NCBI RefSeq assembly: GCF_024400535.1
Contig: NZ_CP038800.1
Span: forward strand, 1,426,001-1,490,000
Direction: 5' to 3'
From: Treponema denticola
GTDB taxonomy: Bacteria; Spirochaetota; Spirochaetia; Treponematales; Treponemataceae
DNA length: 64,000 nucleotides
Under the pieces are notes generated by a model. That model was given only the letters and a program-made list of their open reading frames with translations, was not told where the DNA came from and did not search any database. Positions 17,713-30,784 of this stretch are shown here, piece by piece (the first letter of the stretch is position 1; each line of letters starts with the position of its first letter). The position numbers were made by a program, and so were the translations under genes.

Positions 17713-18253
17713 GAACCTCCATAGATTTTTTACGATAAAAGTCCACGATGGATCTTCCATATACCCTCTCATCGCTTTTTGTCAAAGAGCCTATTGTTTG
17801 AGGCATAGCCTTTTCGGATGGCCTGTGCATCATTACAAGGCCCCCTTCTTTTAATATTTTTGATTCTTCTATTTTTTCGAGAAGTTCTATGTGAAATTTA
17901 TAGGGAAAGGGAGGGTCGAGGTAGATAATATCAAATGATTCCTTAGCTCTTTTTATAAATGTTTCTGCAGGCATCCTTTTACATTCAAGCTTTTTATCTG
18001 CCATTGAAACATTTTTTAATAAAACGGGAAATTTATCGGCATCTTTTTCTACAAGGTAGACAGGGTAGGCTCCACGAGAATAGGCTTCCAAACCGCAGAC
18101 CCCTGAGCCCGTAAAAAGGTCTAAAAAAGAAAGACCTGAAAGGTCTCCAAGTATGGAAAAAACAGACTCCCTCATCCTGTCCATTGCAGGCCGTATTATC
18201 CCCTTGGGACATTCTACCTGTCTGTTTTTTAAACTGCCGCCGGTTATTCTCAT
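17708..18253 (-). CDS. rsmD: 16S rRNA (guanine-N2)-methyltransferase RsmD
   Basis: A 181-residue SAM-dependent methyltransferase that makes m2G966 in 16S rRNA in the RsmD family. It begins with the typical MRITGGSLKNR, has the SAM-binding motif DLFTGSGVCGLEA at 45-57 and the catalytic DPPF at 113-116. The ATG has no Shine-Dalgarno. A promoter TTGAAT-18-TATAAT ends 7 bases upstream, inside the end of the preceding gene, so it may be leaderless. Its stop codon lies within a long inverted repeat. Confidence 0.94.
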   Translation of the reverse strand: MRITGGSLKNRQVECPKGIIRPAMDRMRESVFSILGDLSGLSFLDLFTGSGVCGLEAYSRGAYPVYLVEKDADKFPVLLKNVSMADKKLECKRMPAETFIKRAKESFDIIYLDPPFPYKFHIELLEKIEESKILKEGGLVMMHRPSEKAMPQTIGSLTKSDERVYGRSIVDFYRKKSMEVR

Positions 18254-18260
18254 GAGAATA

Positions 18261-18290
18261 ATTATAGCACAAGACCTATCCTAAATTCAA
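18261..18290 (-). promoter_or_regulatory. rsmD promoter, probably leaderless
   Basis: Minus strand: TTGAAT (18290-18285), 18-bp spacer, TATAAT (18266-18261), 7 bases, then ATG at 18253. The -35 overlaps the last codons of the gene at 18276-18719. Confidence 0.55.
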
Positions 18291-18719
18291 TAACTCTGAA
18301 AGTTCATTTTGAGAAACCATGTTGTATGTTTCATTTTCAACATTCGTATCGGAAATATCTATATTTATTTTGCCGAGAAAATCCTGATGCTTTTTGTAGA
18401 TACCTTCAATACGGGTTTTTTCCGTGTTAAAAATAGATTCGCTTCCAAGCTTTTCCGTTAGGATAAGCTTCAAAACGCTCATATATTTTTTGATACAAAA
18501 ATAAAGACAGTTCATTGTATCTATATAATCAGGCAAGTGGGATTGAGGCTCTATCTGATTAAAGAGTTTTTGCAGAGCCGCATCAAAAAATAAAATATCC
18601 CTCATCATCTTATCTGCAAAAATACTTTCGGAAAGGTCTAAATTAAGACCGTCCTTTATTACGTCCAACATTCTGGTTATTTGAAACAAATTATCCTGAA
18701 AAACAATCTTATGAAGCAT
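18276..18719 (-). CDS. Hypothetical helical protein
   Basis: A 147-residue protein, predicted all-helical and cytoplasmic. I recognise no domain. AGAGGGG lies upstream of the ATG at a good distance, which supports it as a real gene. Its stop codon is 23 bases from rsmD, and an internal promoter for rsmD overlaps its 3' end. Function unknown. Confidence 0.65.
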   Translation of the reverse strand: MLHKIVFQDNLFQITRMLDVIKDGLNLDLSESIFADKMMRDILFFDAALQKLFNQIEPQSHLPDYIDTMNCLYFCIKKYMSVLKLILTEKLGSESIFNTEKTRIEGIYKKHQDFLGKINIDISDTNVENETYNMVSQNELSELLNLG

Positions 18720-18827
18720 CTTATTTCCCCTCTTAAAATAGACTAAAAAAACTACAGCTCTACTTTATTTTCGGAAGATAAATTTATCGACTTTAATTTA
18801 ATTCTTACTTCCCTTCCTCTCTTCCCC

Positions 18828-18856
18828 TTGCTTTTTTAGCGGTTCTTTGATAGACT
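18828..18856 (+). promoter_or_regulatory. ettA promoter, probably leaderless
   Basis: TTGCTT (18828-18833), 17-bp spacer, TAGACT (18851-18856), 6 bases, ATG 18863. No Shine-Dalgarno is present. The remainder of the intergenic stretch 18720-18827 shows nothing else recognisable. Confidence 0.5.
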
Positions 18857-18862
18857 GACACC

Positions 18863-20611
18863 ATGGCAAAGACAGTAGACGATAAAAAGATTATTTACAC
18901 AATGGATAGGGTTTCAAGAACCCATGGGACAAAACAGGTTTTAAAGGATATAAGCCTTTCTTATTTTTACGGTGCAAAAATAGGCGTTATAGGTTCTAAC
19001 GGATCCGGTAAGTCAAGCCTCTTGCGTATTATGGCAGGGATTGACGGGGATTATACGGGCGAAGTTTCTTCGGCACCCGGCTATACTATAGGCTATCTTG
19101 AACAGGAGCCCCAGCTTCAAAGCGGCAAGACCGTTCGCGAGGTTGTTTCGGAGGGGGTTCAGGAATTGGTAGACCTTCTTGCGGAATTCGACAAAATAAA
19201 CGAGGCATTCGGCGACCCCGATGCCGATATGGATAAGCTGATGGAAAAACAGGCCAAGGTGCAGGAAAAGCTGGATGCAACAGATGCTTGGAATTTGGAC
19301 AGCCGCCTCGACCTTGCTATGGAAGCCTTGCGATGTCCGCCCGCCGATCAGGTAATCGATGTGCTTTCAGGGGGAGAAAAAAGACGGGTTGCCCTTTGCA
19401 GACTCCTCCTTCAAAAGCCCGACATTCTTTTATTGGACGAACCTACCAACCACTTGGATGCAGAAACGGTAGCATGGCTTGAAAGGCATCTTCATCAATA
19501 TGCAGGAACAATTATCTGCGTAACCCACGACCGCTATTTTTTGGATAATGTTGCAGGCTGGATCTTGGAGCTTGACCGCGGAGAGGGCATTCCGTGGAAG
19601 GGCAATTATTCAAGCTGGCTCGATCAAAAACCAAAACGACTTGCCCTTGAAGAAAAGGGAGAGACGGAACGCCAAAAGGCTTTAAAACGGGAGCTTGAAT
19701 GGATTGGTATGAGCCCCAAGGGAAGACATGCCAAAAGCAAGGCCCGTATCAACGAGTACGAAAAACCTTTAGCCCAAGGCTCAAAGGAAAAAATAAAGGA
19801 TTCTCAGATTACCATTCCGCCGGGACCGAGGCTGGGGAACTTGGTTATAGATGTTAAAAATGCCGCAAAGCATTACGGCGACAGAATTCTCTTTGATAAG
19901 CTTAATTTTTCGGTTCCTGCGGGAGCCATAGTAGGTATCATAGGTCCGAACGGTGCCGGTAAGACAACCCTCTTTAAGATGATAGTCGGGGCTGCAGGTT
20001 TTGAAACTCCTGAAGGAGCCGATCAAAAAAGGCAGATCGTAAAACCCGATGAGGGTGAAATCAAAATAGGGGATTCGGTAAAACTTTGCTATGTAGATCA
20101 GACAAGAGAAAAACTAGATCCTAACAAGACCGTTTGGGAGCAGCTTTCAGACGGGCTTGATATTATAAAGCTGGGAGCCTCGGACGGTTCTTCCGGTGTG
20201 TGTGAGGTAAACTCAAGGGCTTATTGTTCTTGGTTTAACTTTTCGGGACAAGACCAGTCCCGCAAGGTAGGCGTACTTTCAGGCGGAGAGAGGAACAGAC
20301 TTAATTTGGCTATGATGCTAAAAGAAGGCGGAAACGTTTTAATGCTCGACGAGCCTACAAACGATTTGGATGTTACCACTCTTCGTGCTCTGGAAGAAGC
20401 CCTTGAAAGTTTTGCAGGTTCAGTCCTCGTCATAAGCCATGACCGCTGGTTTTTAGACAGAGTTTGCTCCCATATTCTTGCCTTTGAGGCTGACGGAGAA
20501 GTTGTATGGTTTGACGGCAACTGGACGGAATACGCCGAATGGAGACGCGAAAAATACGGTAATGATGCCGATACTCCCCACAGAGGCGTTTACAGAAAAC
20601 TTGAAAGGTAA
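18863..20611 (+). CDS. ettA: ABC-F translation factor EttA
   Basis: A 582-residue soluble ABC-F protein with two ATPase domains and no membrane segment. Domain 1 has Walker A GSNGSGKS at 44-51, LSGGEKRR, and Walker B LLLDEPTNHLD. The arm follows the Q-loop of domain 1 (DPDADMDKLMEKQAKVQEKLD region). The linker (LEWIGMSPKGRHAKSKARI) is typical. Domain 2 has Walker A GPNGAGKT at 361-368 and LSGGERNRLNLAMML. This is the EttA subfamily, which gates entry of the ribosome into elongation according to energy state by binding the E site. EttA is usually about 555 residues; the excess lies mainly in domain 2 (a segment around FETPEGADQKRQIVKPDEGE). It is followed at 12 bases by a HAD gene. Confidence 0.93.
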   Translation: MAKTVDDKKIIYTMDRVSRTHGTKQVLKDISLSYFYGAKIGVIGSNGSGKSSLLRIMAGIDGDYTGEVSSAPGYTIGYLEQEPQLQSGKTVREVVSEGVQELVDLLAEFDKINEAFGDPDADMDKLMEKQAKVQEKLDATDAWNLDSRLDLAMEALRCPPADQVIDVLSGGEKRRVALCRLLLQKPDILLLDEPTNHLDAETVAWLERHLHQYAGTIICVTHDRYFLDNVAGWILELDRGEGIPWKGNYSSWLDQKPKRLALEEKGETERQKALKRELEWIGMSPKGRHAKSKARINEYEKPLAQGSKEKIKDSQITIPPGPRLGNLVIDVKNAAKHYGDRILFDKLNFSVPAGAIVGIIGPNGAGKTTLFKMIVGAAGFETPEGADQKRQIVKPDEGEIKIGDSVKLCYVDQTREKLDPNKTVWEQLSDGLDIIKLGASDGSSGVCEVNSRAYCSWFNFSGQDQSRKVGVLSGGERNRLNLAMMLKEGGNVLMLDEPTNDLDVTTLRALEEALESFAGSVLVISHDRWFLDRVCSHILAFEADGEVVWFDGNWTEYAEWRREKYGNDADTPHRGVYRKLER

Positions 20612-20623
20612 CCGGCTTATACT

Positions 20624-21352
20624 ATGAAAAGCCCTGCGATGATTATTTTCGATTACGGGAATACCCTTATTTATGAAAAAGAGCTTGATTTGGAAAGAGC
20701 CTATAAGGCCCTTTATGCTCAAATTTATAAAAATCCCGATAAAATAGATTTTATTACCTTTTATAAAAAAGGAATGGCTATTTTTGAGAAGGTAAAATCG
20801 CGGGCTTTACAAAATGATCTGGAAATACACACTCATAATTTTTATAATTGTCTTTTTCAAATCCTTAATGTAGAATTTAACCTATCCTACACGGAGCTGG
20901 AACTTCTTTTTTGGGAAGCTCTGGCACCGTGCAGGGCGATGCCGAATATCGAAAAACTTCTGCTCTTTTTGGAAGGCAAAAATATCAGAACTGCCGTCAT
21001 AAGCAATATTTCTTTTTCGGAAAAAGCCCTGACTGCAAGAATAAATAAATATCTTCCGCAAAACAAATTCGAATTTATAATAGCTTCAAGCGAGTACGGG
21101 TTTAGAAAGCCCGATTGCCTTCTTTTTGAGGCTGCCTTAAAAAAAGCCCGCCTTTCGGCCGATGAGGTTTGGTATTGCGGAGACAACCCGCGGGCCGATG
21201 TCATAGGCTCCGCCTCTCTCGGAATAAAACCTGTCTTATATACAAGCCGTTTTGCCTGTCCCTATGACAACGAAAACCATATTTCTCCCGATTTTGAATT
21301 TACCAAAATAAGCGATTGGAACGAGCTGATAGAACTGATTGAAGATTTTTAA
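20624..21352 (+). CDS. HAD-superfamily hydrolase
   Basis: A 242-residue HAD hydrolase. Motif I is DYGNT at residues 9-13, with glycine where many HADs have the second aspartate; this variant is known in active HADs of the YihX type. Motif II lies in TAVISN, the motif III lysine in GFRKPD, and motif IV in YCGDNPRADVIG. A helical C1 cap lies between motifs I and II. It probably acts on a small phosphate ester; substrate unknown. It starts 12 bases after ettA and may be co-transcribed with it. Confidence 0.85.
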   Translation: MKSPAMIIFDYGNTLIYEKELDLERAYKALYAQIYKNPDKIDFITFYKKGMAIFEKVKSRALQNDLEIHTHNFYNCLFQILNVEFNLSYTELELLFWEALAPCRAMPNIEKLLLFLEGKNIRTAVISNISFSEKALTARINKYLPQNKFEFIIASSEYGFRKPDCLLFEAALKKARLSADEVWYCGDNPRADVIGSASLGIKPVLYTSRFACPYDNENHISPDFEFTKISDWNELIELIEDF

Positions 21353-21378
21353 AGGATTAAAATTAGTTGTAGAAAATA

Positions 21379-21450
21379 AGCGGATGATGGGAGTCGAACC
21401 CACGTCTCCAGCTTGGAAGGCTGGGGTAATAGCCGTTATACGACATCCGC
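21379..21450 (-). tRNA. tRNA-Gly (anticodon UCC)
   Basis: Read on the minus strand: acceptor GCGGATG pairs with CATCCGC plus discriminator U. The anticodon arm CCAGC-CTTCCAA-GCTGG gives anticodon UCC. The T arm is GTGGG-TTCGACT-CCCAT. CCA is not encoded. A consensus promoter lies just upstream. Confidence 0.96.
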
Positions 21451-21461
21451 AAGACTCATGC

Positions 21462-21490
21462 ATTATATATATTTTTAAAATTTATGTCAA
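21462..21490 (-). promoter_or_regulatory. tRNA-Gly promoter (full consensus)
   Basis: Minus strand: TTGACA (21490-21485), 17-bp spacer, TATAAT (21467-21462). The mature tRNA begins 11 bases downstream. Confidence 0.8.
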
Positions 21491-21572
21491 TACTATTTTT
21501 CACAAAAAACATAAAAATTGCAGGCTGCACACAGGCGGCTGTCAGAGAAAAAATCTATTGAGCTTGTAGATT

Positions 21573-22649
21573 TTAAAGTCTGTTTATACTTAAAAGTACA
21601 GAATCTATAGTTGGAATTATCATTTTCGGCTTTATTTCGGCTTTTACTGATAATAGTTTATGAAATATTTTAAAGGATTCTTGTACGGATTTCCCTACTA
21701 AACTTTTAAAGTTTACCTTTGTTTTCAGCATCCACTTTGAAATATATATCATTCCTTCTAAAATGACAGCCTTTTCGATACCTCGTAATAAGGCTTCATT
21801 GGTTATATTTATGTTCCCTATATTAAAAATTATTTTGCCCATTGGAGGAAAAAGGTTAAACAATATTATGACTAAAAACATAATAATTATATTTATAAAA
21901 TTTATTTTTTGTTTATCGGCAGTACATAGGATCAATGCGGTTCCAAAGACAAGGGTTTGTACCGGCAAAAAAGGGGTAAAGAGTAATAATAAAAAAAGGA
22001 TTATCCCCGAGCCTATCCTCAGGTATTGTTCTATCAAAACCGGCTGACGATTTTTCTTTTCCGGGTTTTCGGCTTTTTGATGTTTAAAATCCTTATCGGC
22101 ATTAGGAGAAAAATCAAAGCTTCCGTCTTTTATTTTTTCATACCAAACTGAGGTCTTAGCAAACTCTGATGCAAACCAGCCTAAAAAAATTGAAGTTACG
22201 GTTCCAAGTGCAAATACAGGCGGAATGATGTATACGGCAGATTTTCCGAATATTATAAATAAGGCTAAAAGAAATTGCAAGGTATTTGAAACAAAGGCTC
22301 CTGTCAAACTTATGCCTATAAATGAAATTGTTTTTCGAGGAATTTTTCTCATAGAATACATCAAAAGTCCGGATGAAAATGTCCCGATTGCAGAAAAAAG
22401 CAAAATATAAGAAAAAAGTGTGCCCGAAATAAGGGCTTGGCCTAAAACCTTTATAACCAAAAGAAGGATGAAGGCTGGAAAGGAGAAGATATCTATGCCT
22501 AAAAGAAGAGGCAGATTGGCCAAGCCGATTCTAAAAAAAGGAACCGGCTTGGGTATCATTATCTCAATTGCCGAAAGAAAAAAACAAAATCCTCCAAACA
22601 ATGGGATGAGGTAGTCTGCCTTTTTAGCTTTTAATGACAACCCGAGCAT
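21573..22649 (-). CDS. Gx transporter / Hpre_diP_synt_I-like membrane protein
   Basis: A polytopic membrane protein of about 358 residues. The N-terminal approximately 180 residues match the Gx-transporter family, formerly annotated as heptaprenyl diphosphate synthase component I. This part has the fold of an ECF-type substrate-binding component: SAIEIMIPKPVPFFRIGLANLPLLL and VLGQALISGTLFSYI. The C-terminal half adds two to four more hydrophobic helices and a basic tail. Start choice is uncertain: ATG 22649 or TTG 22640/22661, all overlapping the end of slyD, so translation is probably coupled. Likely imports a vitamin or other small solute; the substrate is not known. Confidence 0.72.
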   Translation of the reverse strand: MLGLSLKAKKADYLIPLFGGFCFFLSAIEIMIPKPVPFFRIGLANLPLLLGIDIFSFPAFILLLVIKVLGQALISGTLFSYILLFSAIGTFSSGLLMYSMRKIPRKTISFIGISLTGAFVSNTLQFLLALFIIFGKSAVYIIPPVFALGTVTSIFLGWFASEFAKTSVWYEKIKDGSFDFSPNADKDFKHQKAENPEKKNRQPVLIEQYLRIGSGIILFLLLLFTPFLPVQTLVFGTALILCTADKQKINFINIIIMFLVIILFNLFPPMGKIIFNIGNINITNEALLRGIEKAVILEGMIYISKWMLKTKVNFKSLVGKSVQESFKIFHKLLSVKAEIKPKMIIPTIDSVLLSINRL

Positions 22650-23170
22650 CCGCAGCCGCAAGAGTCTTCGTCATATTCATGACCGCACCCGCATCCGCAG
22701 CCTCCGGACATTTGCTGAATCAAAGCCTGAAGCTCTTCTTCGCTGGTCTTTTTTACAGACAAAACCTTTACATCAAAGTACAGAGTTTCTCCTGCAAGAG
22801 GATGGTTCGCATCTATTGTAATTTTATCTCCGTCAATTTTTGTAATTCTTACAATTCGGGCGTGATGGCCTTCTCCTGCTTCAAAGTCCATACCGACTTC
22901 AAGTTCAGCTCCTTCAGGAAATTGAGCTCTGGTTGTTTCGACAATCAAGTCATCAAAAACTTCACCATAGGCTTCTTCAGGAGGAACAACTTGTTTAAAC
23001 TCGGCACCTTCTTCTTTGCCTTCAAGAGCCCTTTCCAAGCCTGAAATGATCATATTATATCCGTGGATGTACTCCAATGGACCCATTACATCTGACGAAT
23101 CAAGGATTTCGCCGTTAGCATCTTTCAGTGTGTATTCCATACTGACTGTTGTATCTTTTTCTATTTTCAT
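22631..23170 (-). CDS. slyD: FKBP-type peptidyl-prolyl isomerase SlyD
   Basis: A 179-residue SlyD-type isomerase and chaperone. It has a split FKBP domain (GEILDSSDVMGPLEYIHG ... EVFDDLIVETTRAQFPEGAELEVG, then DANHPLAGETLYFDVKV) with the inserted IF chaperone flap. The C-terminal tail contains seven Cys and two His in the last 24 residues, a nickel/zinc-binding tail as in SlyD proteins that feed hydrogenase maturation. The ATG has no Shine-Dalgarno; a promoter ends 8 bases upstream. Its 3' end overlaps the start of the Gx transporter gene. Confidence 0.93.
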   Translation of the reverse strand: MKIEKDTTVSMEYTLKDANGEILDSSDVMGPLEYIHGYNMIISGLERALEGKEEGAEFKQVVPPEEAYGEVFDDLIVETTRAQFPEGAELEVGMDFEAGEGHHARIVRITKIDGDKITIDANHPLAGETLYFDVKVLSVKKTSEEELQALIQQMSGGCGCGCGHEYDEDSCGCGCSGCH

Positions 23171-23178
23171 TGCTAAAG

Positions 23179-23207
23179 ATAATACATATTTTAGAAATAA
23201 AAATCAA
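23179..23207 (-). promoter_or_regulatory. slyD promoter, probably leaderless
   Basis: Minus strand: TTGATT (23207-23202), 17-bp spacer, TATTAT (23184-23179), 8 bases, ATG 23170. The -35 lies in one arm of a 10-bp inverted repeat AAATCAAGAG (23201-23210) / CTCTTGATTT (23246-23255). Confidence 0.5.
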
Positions 23208-23332
23208 GAGAAAATACTACAAGAAATCTTTCAATTTTTTATAACCTCTTGATTTTTTATATAAAATGACTTAAACTAAAGTTAATGCATTGTTGCAGGT
23301 TTTAAATATAAGTTAATGTACCGGAGGACAAG

Positions 23333-23746
23333 ATGTTACCTTTTTATTTTCTTTCAATTACAACAAATTTGATTATGGGGCTTATTTTAGCGTTTTTTGA
23401 TAAAACGGTAAAGGGAGGAGAGCCTGCCGACCATGAAAATAAATATCCCATATTGCGTGATTCAACATTTTTACTTTTAATAACCATATTCTCAGGTTTT
23501 ACTGCAATTTCAAAGATGCTGAGCCCTGTAGGTACAAACATAATCATTCTGGGCGATTTTTTGCCTGTAGCTGCGGGTCTTGCAGGTTCTATAGTATTTT
23601 TAGGAAGGTTCTTGGAATCAAATGCTAATGTTTCCTCAGTACCTGAATTCTTCGGCTTTTTAAAGAACTATGATGAGCTTATAGGTTATGTTTGTCTTGC
23701 TTCTGCAGCTCTTCATTTATTGTTTTCAAAAGCTATTTTCCTTTAA
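23333..23746 (+). CDS. Small integral membrane protein of unknown function
   Basis: A 137-residue protein with about four hydrophobic helices: residues 2-21, 44-62, 65-90, and the C-terminal 115-136. I recognise no family. CCGGAGG lies 6 bases before the ATG, a strong ribosome-binding site. The following lipoprotein gene starts close behind, so they may form an operon. It is divergent from slyD. Confidence 0.7.
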   Translation: MLPFYFLSITTNLIMGLILAFFDKTVKGGEPADHENKYPILRDSTFLLLITIFSGFTAISKMLSPVGTNIIILGDFLPVAAGLAGSIVFLGRFLESNANVSSVPEFFGFLKNYDELIGYVCLASAALHLLFSKAIFL

Positions 23747-23771
23747 TTTTATAAAAATTGTGATTTTTAGA

Positions 23772-24140
23772 TTGAAAAAAAATAAATTTGTTAAATCTAT
23801 TGTTTTGCTGGCTTTGCTTATAGTTGTTGTATCTTGTTCCGGAGAAAGTCCTTTACAAACCTTGGTTCTTCCTTCCGATTCTGCAATGAATGATGCAAAC
23901 CGGTTCGCTTTAGTGATTGAAACTTATGTTTCTCTACGAGATAAACCCGGAGAAGATGGAATTACTATAGCTCATGCCCGAAGACTGGATATTTTTCAGG
24001 TTGAAGGTATTGAAATAATAAAAGAAGACGGAGATCAGACCCTATGGGTTAATCTTGGAAAAGGCTGGGTGCAAAGAACGGGTGTTCAACTTTATTCATC
24101 TAAAGAAAAAGTTTTGACTGCGGCTAAAAAATTAAAATAA
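23772..24140 (+). CDS. Putative lipoprotein with SH3-like domain
   Basis: About 122 residues if started at TTG 23772: basic N-terminus KKNKF, a hydrophobic stretch, then a lipobox-like VVVSC (the spirochaete lipobox is relaxed) followed by SGESP. The mature part (ETYVSLRDKPGEDGITIAHARRLDIFQVEG ... TLWVNLGKGWVQRTGVQLYSS) looks like a bacterial SH3 domain. No Shine-Dalgarno marks the start; GTG 23760 is an alternative, and an ATG at 23688 overlaps the upstream gene and gives an implausible N-terminus. Likely periplasmic, anchored to a membrane; role unknown. Confidence 0.65.
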   Translation: MKKNKFVKSIVLLALLIVVVSCSGESPLQTLVLPSDSAMNDANRFALVIETYVSLRDKPGEDGITIAHARRLDIFQVEGIEIIKEDGDQTLWVNLGKGWVQRTGVQLYSSKEKVLTAAKKLK

Positions 24141-24167
24141 AGTCTATTTTTTGCCGATATAGGAGCT

Positions 24168-25739
24168 ATGAAGTCTTTTGCTGTTTTATCCGCCTATGAT
24201 ATTTCGGAATATTCGTTTAAAAAACTCGAAAGCGGCATCATCCCATTTGAAGCCTCTTTCCGTGCGGCTGCGGCCTTTCCCGATTGTAAAAAAGTTATTA
24301 TTTTAACATCTTCTTTATGCGAAGCGCCTATAGTTTCCATATTAAAAAATATAAAATCGGACGAGCTAAAAATAGAGTGGAAGGTTAAGGTTTTGGAAAA
24401 AATAAGTCCTCAAGCCATATTTTCCGAGGCTGCAAAAGAAACCGAAGCGGAATCTTCAGGTTTTGAAAATGTTTTCTTTTTGCATGGTGATGAGCCTTTT
24501 ATCGATTTAAATGCAACGGAAAAACTTTTTAAGCAGCATTTGGAATACAGGGCAGAATACAGCTTTGCCGACGGATATCCCGAGGGCCTTATCCCTGAAA
24601 TTCTTACATCCGGCCTTTGTCCTATTCTTGCAAAGCTTTCCGAAAATGAAACTTCCTTTGAGCGCTCTTTTATTTTTGATACGATAAAAAAAGAAATAAA
24701 CAGCTATGATATTGAAACAATGATAGCCCCCTTCGATTTAAGACATCTAAGGCTCCGCTTTGCAGCCGACTCAAAACGGAATGCTCTTTTATGCAGCCGC
24801 TTTACAGGCATAAATGCGGAAAACTATGCAAAACTGATTGAAGAAAAAAAGGCGGAGCTATTTACTCTTCCTGCATATTACGGTATCGAGATAAATTCTT
24901 CCTATCCTTTAAAGTCGATATATAAGCCGAATGAGGTTCTAGGACTTGAAGAAAAAAAAGAAATGGATAAGGCGGCTATTTTTTCTCTTATCGAAAAAAT
25001 TGCAGAATATTCCGATGATGCCGTAATTTCTCTTTCGGTTTTTGGTGAGCCTTCAATGTATCAGGATTGCCTTTCGGTAATCGAAAAAATTTTATCGTTT
25101 CCTAAGTTATCCGTTTTGATTGAAACTTGCGGTTTATATTGGCCTTCATCATTTATAGAGCGGCTTGAAAAAATTATTGACGTCTCTCCCGAAAGAAAAA
25201 ACAAGATGCTTCCGGTTTATTGGATTATCTGTATTGATGCGGTCAGTTCAGGAATGTATGCTAAGGTGCACGGCCTTTCCGAAGATGAGGCAAACATTAA
25301 ATTAAAACAAGCCCTTACTTTTACCGACAGTTTAAAAAAAGGTTTTCCCGATGCCGTATGGGCTCAAATTATGCGTATAAAAGAAAACGAGATAGAGGTT
25401 GAGCCCTTTTACCGTTTTTGGAAAAACCTGGGTGTTAATGTAATTATTCAAAAATACGATACCTTTTGTAAATTGCTTGAAGATAGACGAGTTGCAGACT
25501 TATCGCCTTTTAATAGACATCCATGCTGGCATTTAAAAAGGGATATGTATGTTTTAACCGACGGCTCTGTGCCCCTTTGTAAAGAAGATGTTAAAAGGAA
25601 TAATATTTTAGGAAATGCTTTTTCGGATAGTCTGGAGTCAATCCGTAAAAAAGCATTCGAGGTATATGAGAAGCATTTGGAATGTAAATACGGAGACTTA
25701 TGCGGAGCCTGCGATGAATACTATACCTACAATTTTTAA
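24168..25739 (+). CDS. Spiro-SPASM protein (degenerate radical SAM plus SPASM domain)
   Basis: A 523-residue protein of the spirochaete-specific spiro-SPASM type. The N-terminal approximately 210 residues resemble a nucleotidyltransferase-like Rossmann fold (VFFLHGDEPFIDL). Residues about 235-440 have the shape of a radical SAM barrel, including VISLSVFGEPSMY and SVLIETCG. The expected CxxxCxxC has no cysteines: the site reads IEINSSYPLKSIY at 240-252. The SPASM module at the C-terminus is intact: C453, C471, C506, C512, C515 (CKYGDLCGAC). It may bind an auxiliary 4Fe-4S cluster but probably not do radical chemistry. AGGAG precedes the ATG. It overlaps the next gene by 26 bases. Confidence 0.85.
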   Translation: MKSFAVLSAYDISEYSFKKLESGIIPFEASFRAAAAFPDCKKVIILTSSLCEAPIVSILKNIKSDELKIEWKVKVLEKISPQAIFSEAAKETEAESSGFENVFFLHGDEPFIDLNATEKLFKQHLEYRAEYSFADGYPEGLIPEILTSGLCPILAKLSENETSFERSFIFDTIKKEINSYDIETMIAPFDLRHLRLRFAADSKRNALLCSRFTGINAENYAKLIEEKKAELFTLPAYYGIEINSSYPLKSIYKPNEVLGLEEKKEMDKAAIFSLIEKIAEYSDDAVISLSVFGEPSMYQDCLSVIEKILSFPKLSVLIETCGLYWPSSFIERLEKIIDVSPERKNKMLPVYWIICIDAVSSGMYAKVHGLSEDEANIKLKQALTFTDSLKKGFPDAVWAQIMRIKENEIEVEPFYRFWKNLGVNVIIQKYDTFCKLLEDRRVADLSPFNRHPCWHLKRDMYVLTDGSVPLCKEDVKRNNILGNAFSDSLESIRKKAFEVYEKHLECKYGDLCGACDEYYTYNF

Positions 25740-26663
25740 TGAAAGGAAAATTCCTTATACTGTTTTGGTAAAGAGCCGAGGCAGTTTTAAAGCTGAAGTT
25801 TCTGTTTTAGTTTTAAACAGGGGAGCCAGATATTATCTATCTTCTCTTTTTCAAGGTTTAATAGATCTGGGGCTTAACTCTATTGTTTTTGTAGACAGTT
25901 CACAGCGGGGTTTTGAACTTGAATCTTTATCCGCACAATTCCCTGAAGTAAAATTTTTAATTCCCTTTGAAAATGTGACTGAAGGTGAAATGATTAATTT
26001 GGGTATGTCCGAAACATCCTCCGATTATGTGATGGTTTTATGGAATGATATGTGTTTATCTTCTTCAGCTTTTCCTCAAAGCTTAATCGATAAAATCAAG
26101 CAGTCGGGGATAATATGTGCTGCGCCTATTTTAATAGACGAAAAAAATAATAGCATCCCTGTACAAGTCGTTCCCAGTCTTACAAAGATGGATTTTTCTA
26201 CGGATAGATTTTTATGCAGAAAAGATTTGACAAAAACTCTGTATATGTATGATTTTACAGGAATTTATAATAGAGAAAAATTTATTGAAATAGGCGGTTT
26301 TGATTATACGATAAAAAATCCCTATTGGCAAAATCTGGATTTCGGCTTTAGAACATACTTATGGGGAATGGAGATCGTAATTTCAAATTTATATAAAATG
26401 AAATATGCCGGAGTTTCCCCTCTTGAGGATGTTTCGGCGGATGATTCTTATATAAGTTTTTATCTAAAAAATTTAGCACCTACTGTGGGAAAGAAAGGGG
26501 CTGCCTTACCTTGGTATTTATTTTTCCCGTATGTGAGAAGGTCGGGATTAAATCTTTTTAATTCTTATAAACATTTTAAGGCTGTGCAAGATTGGGTACA
26601 CATAAACAAATACCGTTTTGTAAAATCTCCTCAAGCCTTAATTTATAAATGGGAGCCCAGCAT

Positions 26664-26667
<4 letters not shown>
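25714..26667 (+). CDS. Glycosyltransferase-like (GT-A/GT2-type) protein
   Basis: A 317-residue protein. The start ATG 25714 lies inside the spiro-SPASM 3' end, with GGAG 6 bases upstream. The pattern is GT-A like: an N-terminal strand VSVLVLNRGARYYLSSLFQGL, an acceptor-side helix, and the segment FIEIGGFDYTIKNPYWQNLDFGFR, typical of family-2 transferases around the catalytic base. The donor-binding DxD is not obvious (VLWNDMCLSS may take its place), so activity is uncertain. It ends in the ATGA start of the next gene. With SpsF/SpsG-like neighbours, a role in building a surface or flagellar glycan is plausible. Confidence 0.7.
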
Positions 26668-30781
<4,114 letters not shown>

Positions 30782-30784
30782 GTT

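Noticed and set aside
20650..20665. HAD protein as inactive because motif I is DxGxT
   Set aside because: Active HAD phosphatases with glycine at that position are known, so the variation does not prove inactivity.
23201..23255. 10-bp inverted repeat AAATCAAGAG/CTCTTGATTT as a terminator
   Set aside because: It lies between divergent genes with a 35-base loop, so no transcript needs to end there; one arm holds the slyD -35. It might be an operator, but evidence is thin.
30782..30784. Rex operator upstream of the alcohol dehydrogenase
   Set aside because: Only three bases separate it from glpK and no TTGTGA/TCACAA-like symmetry is visible at the operon start.
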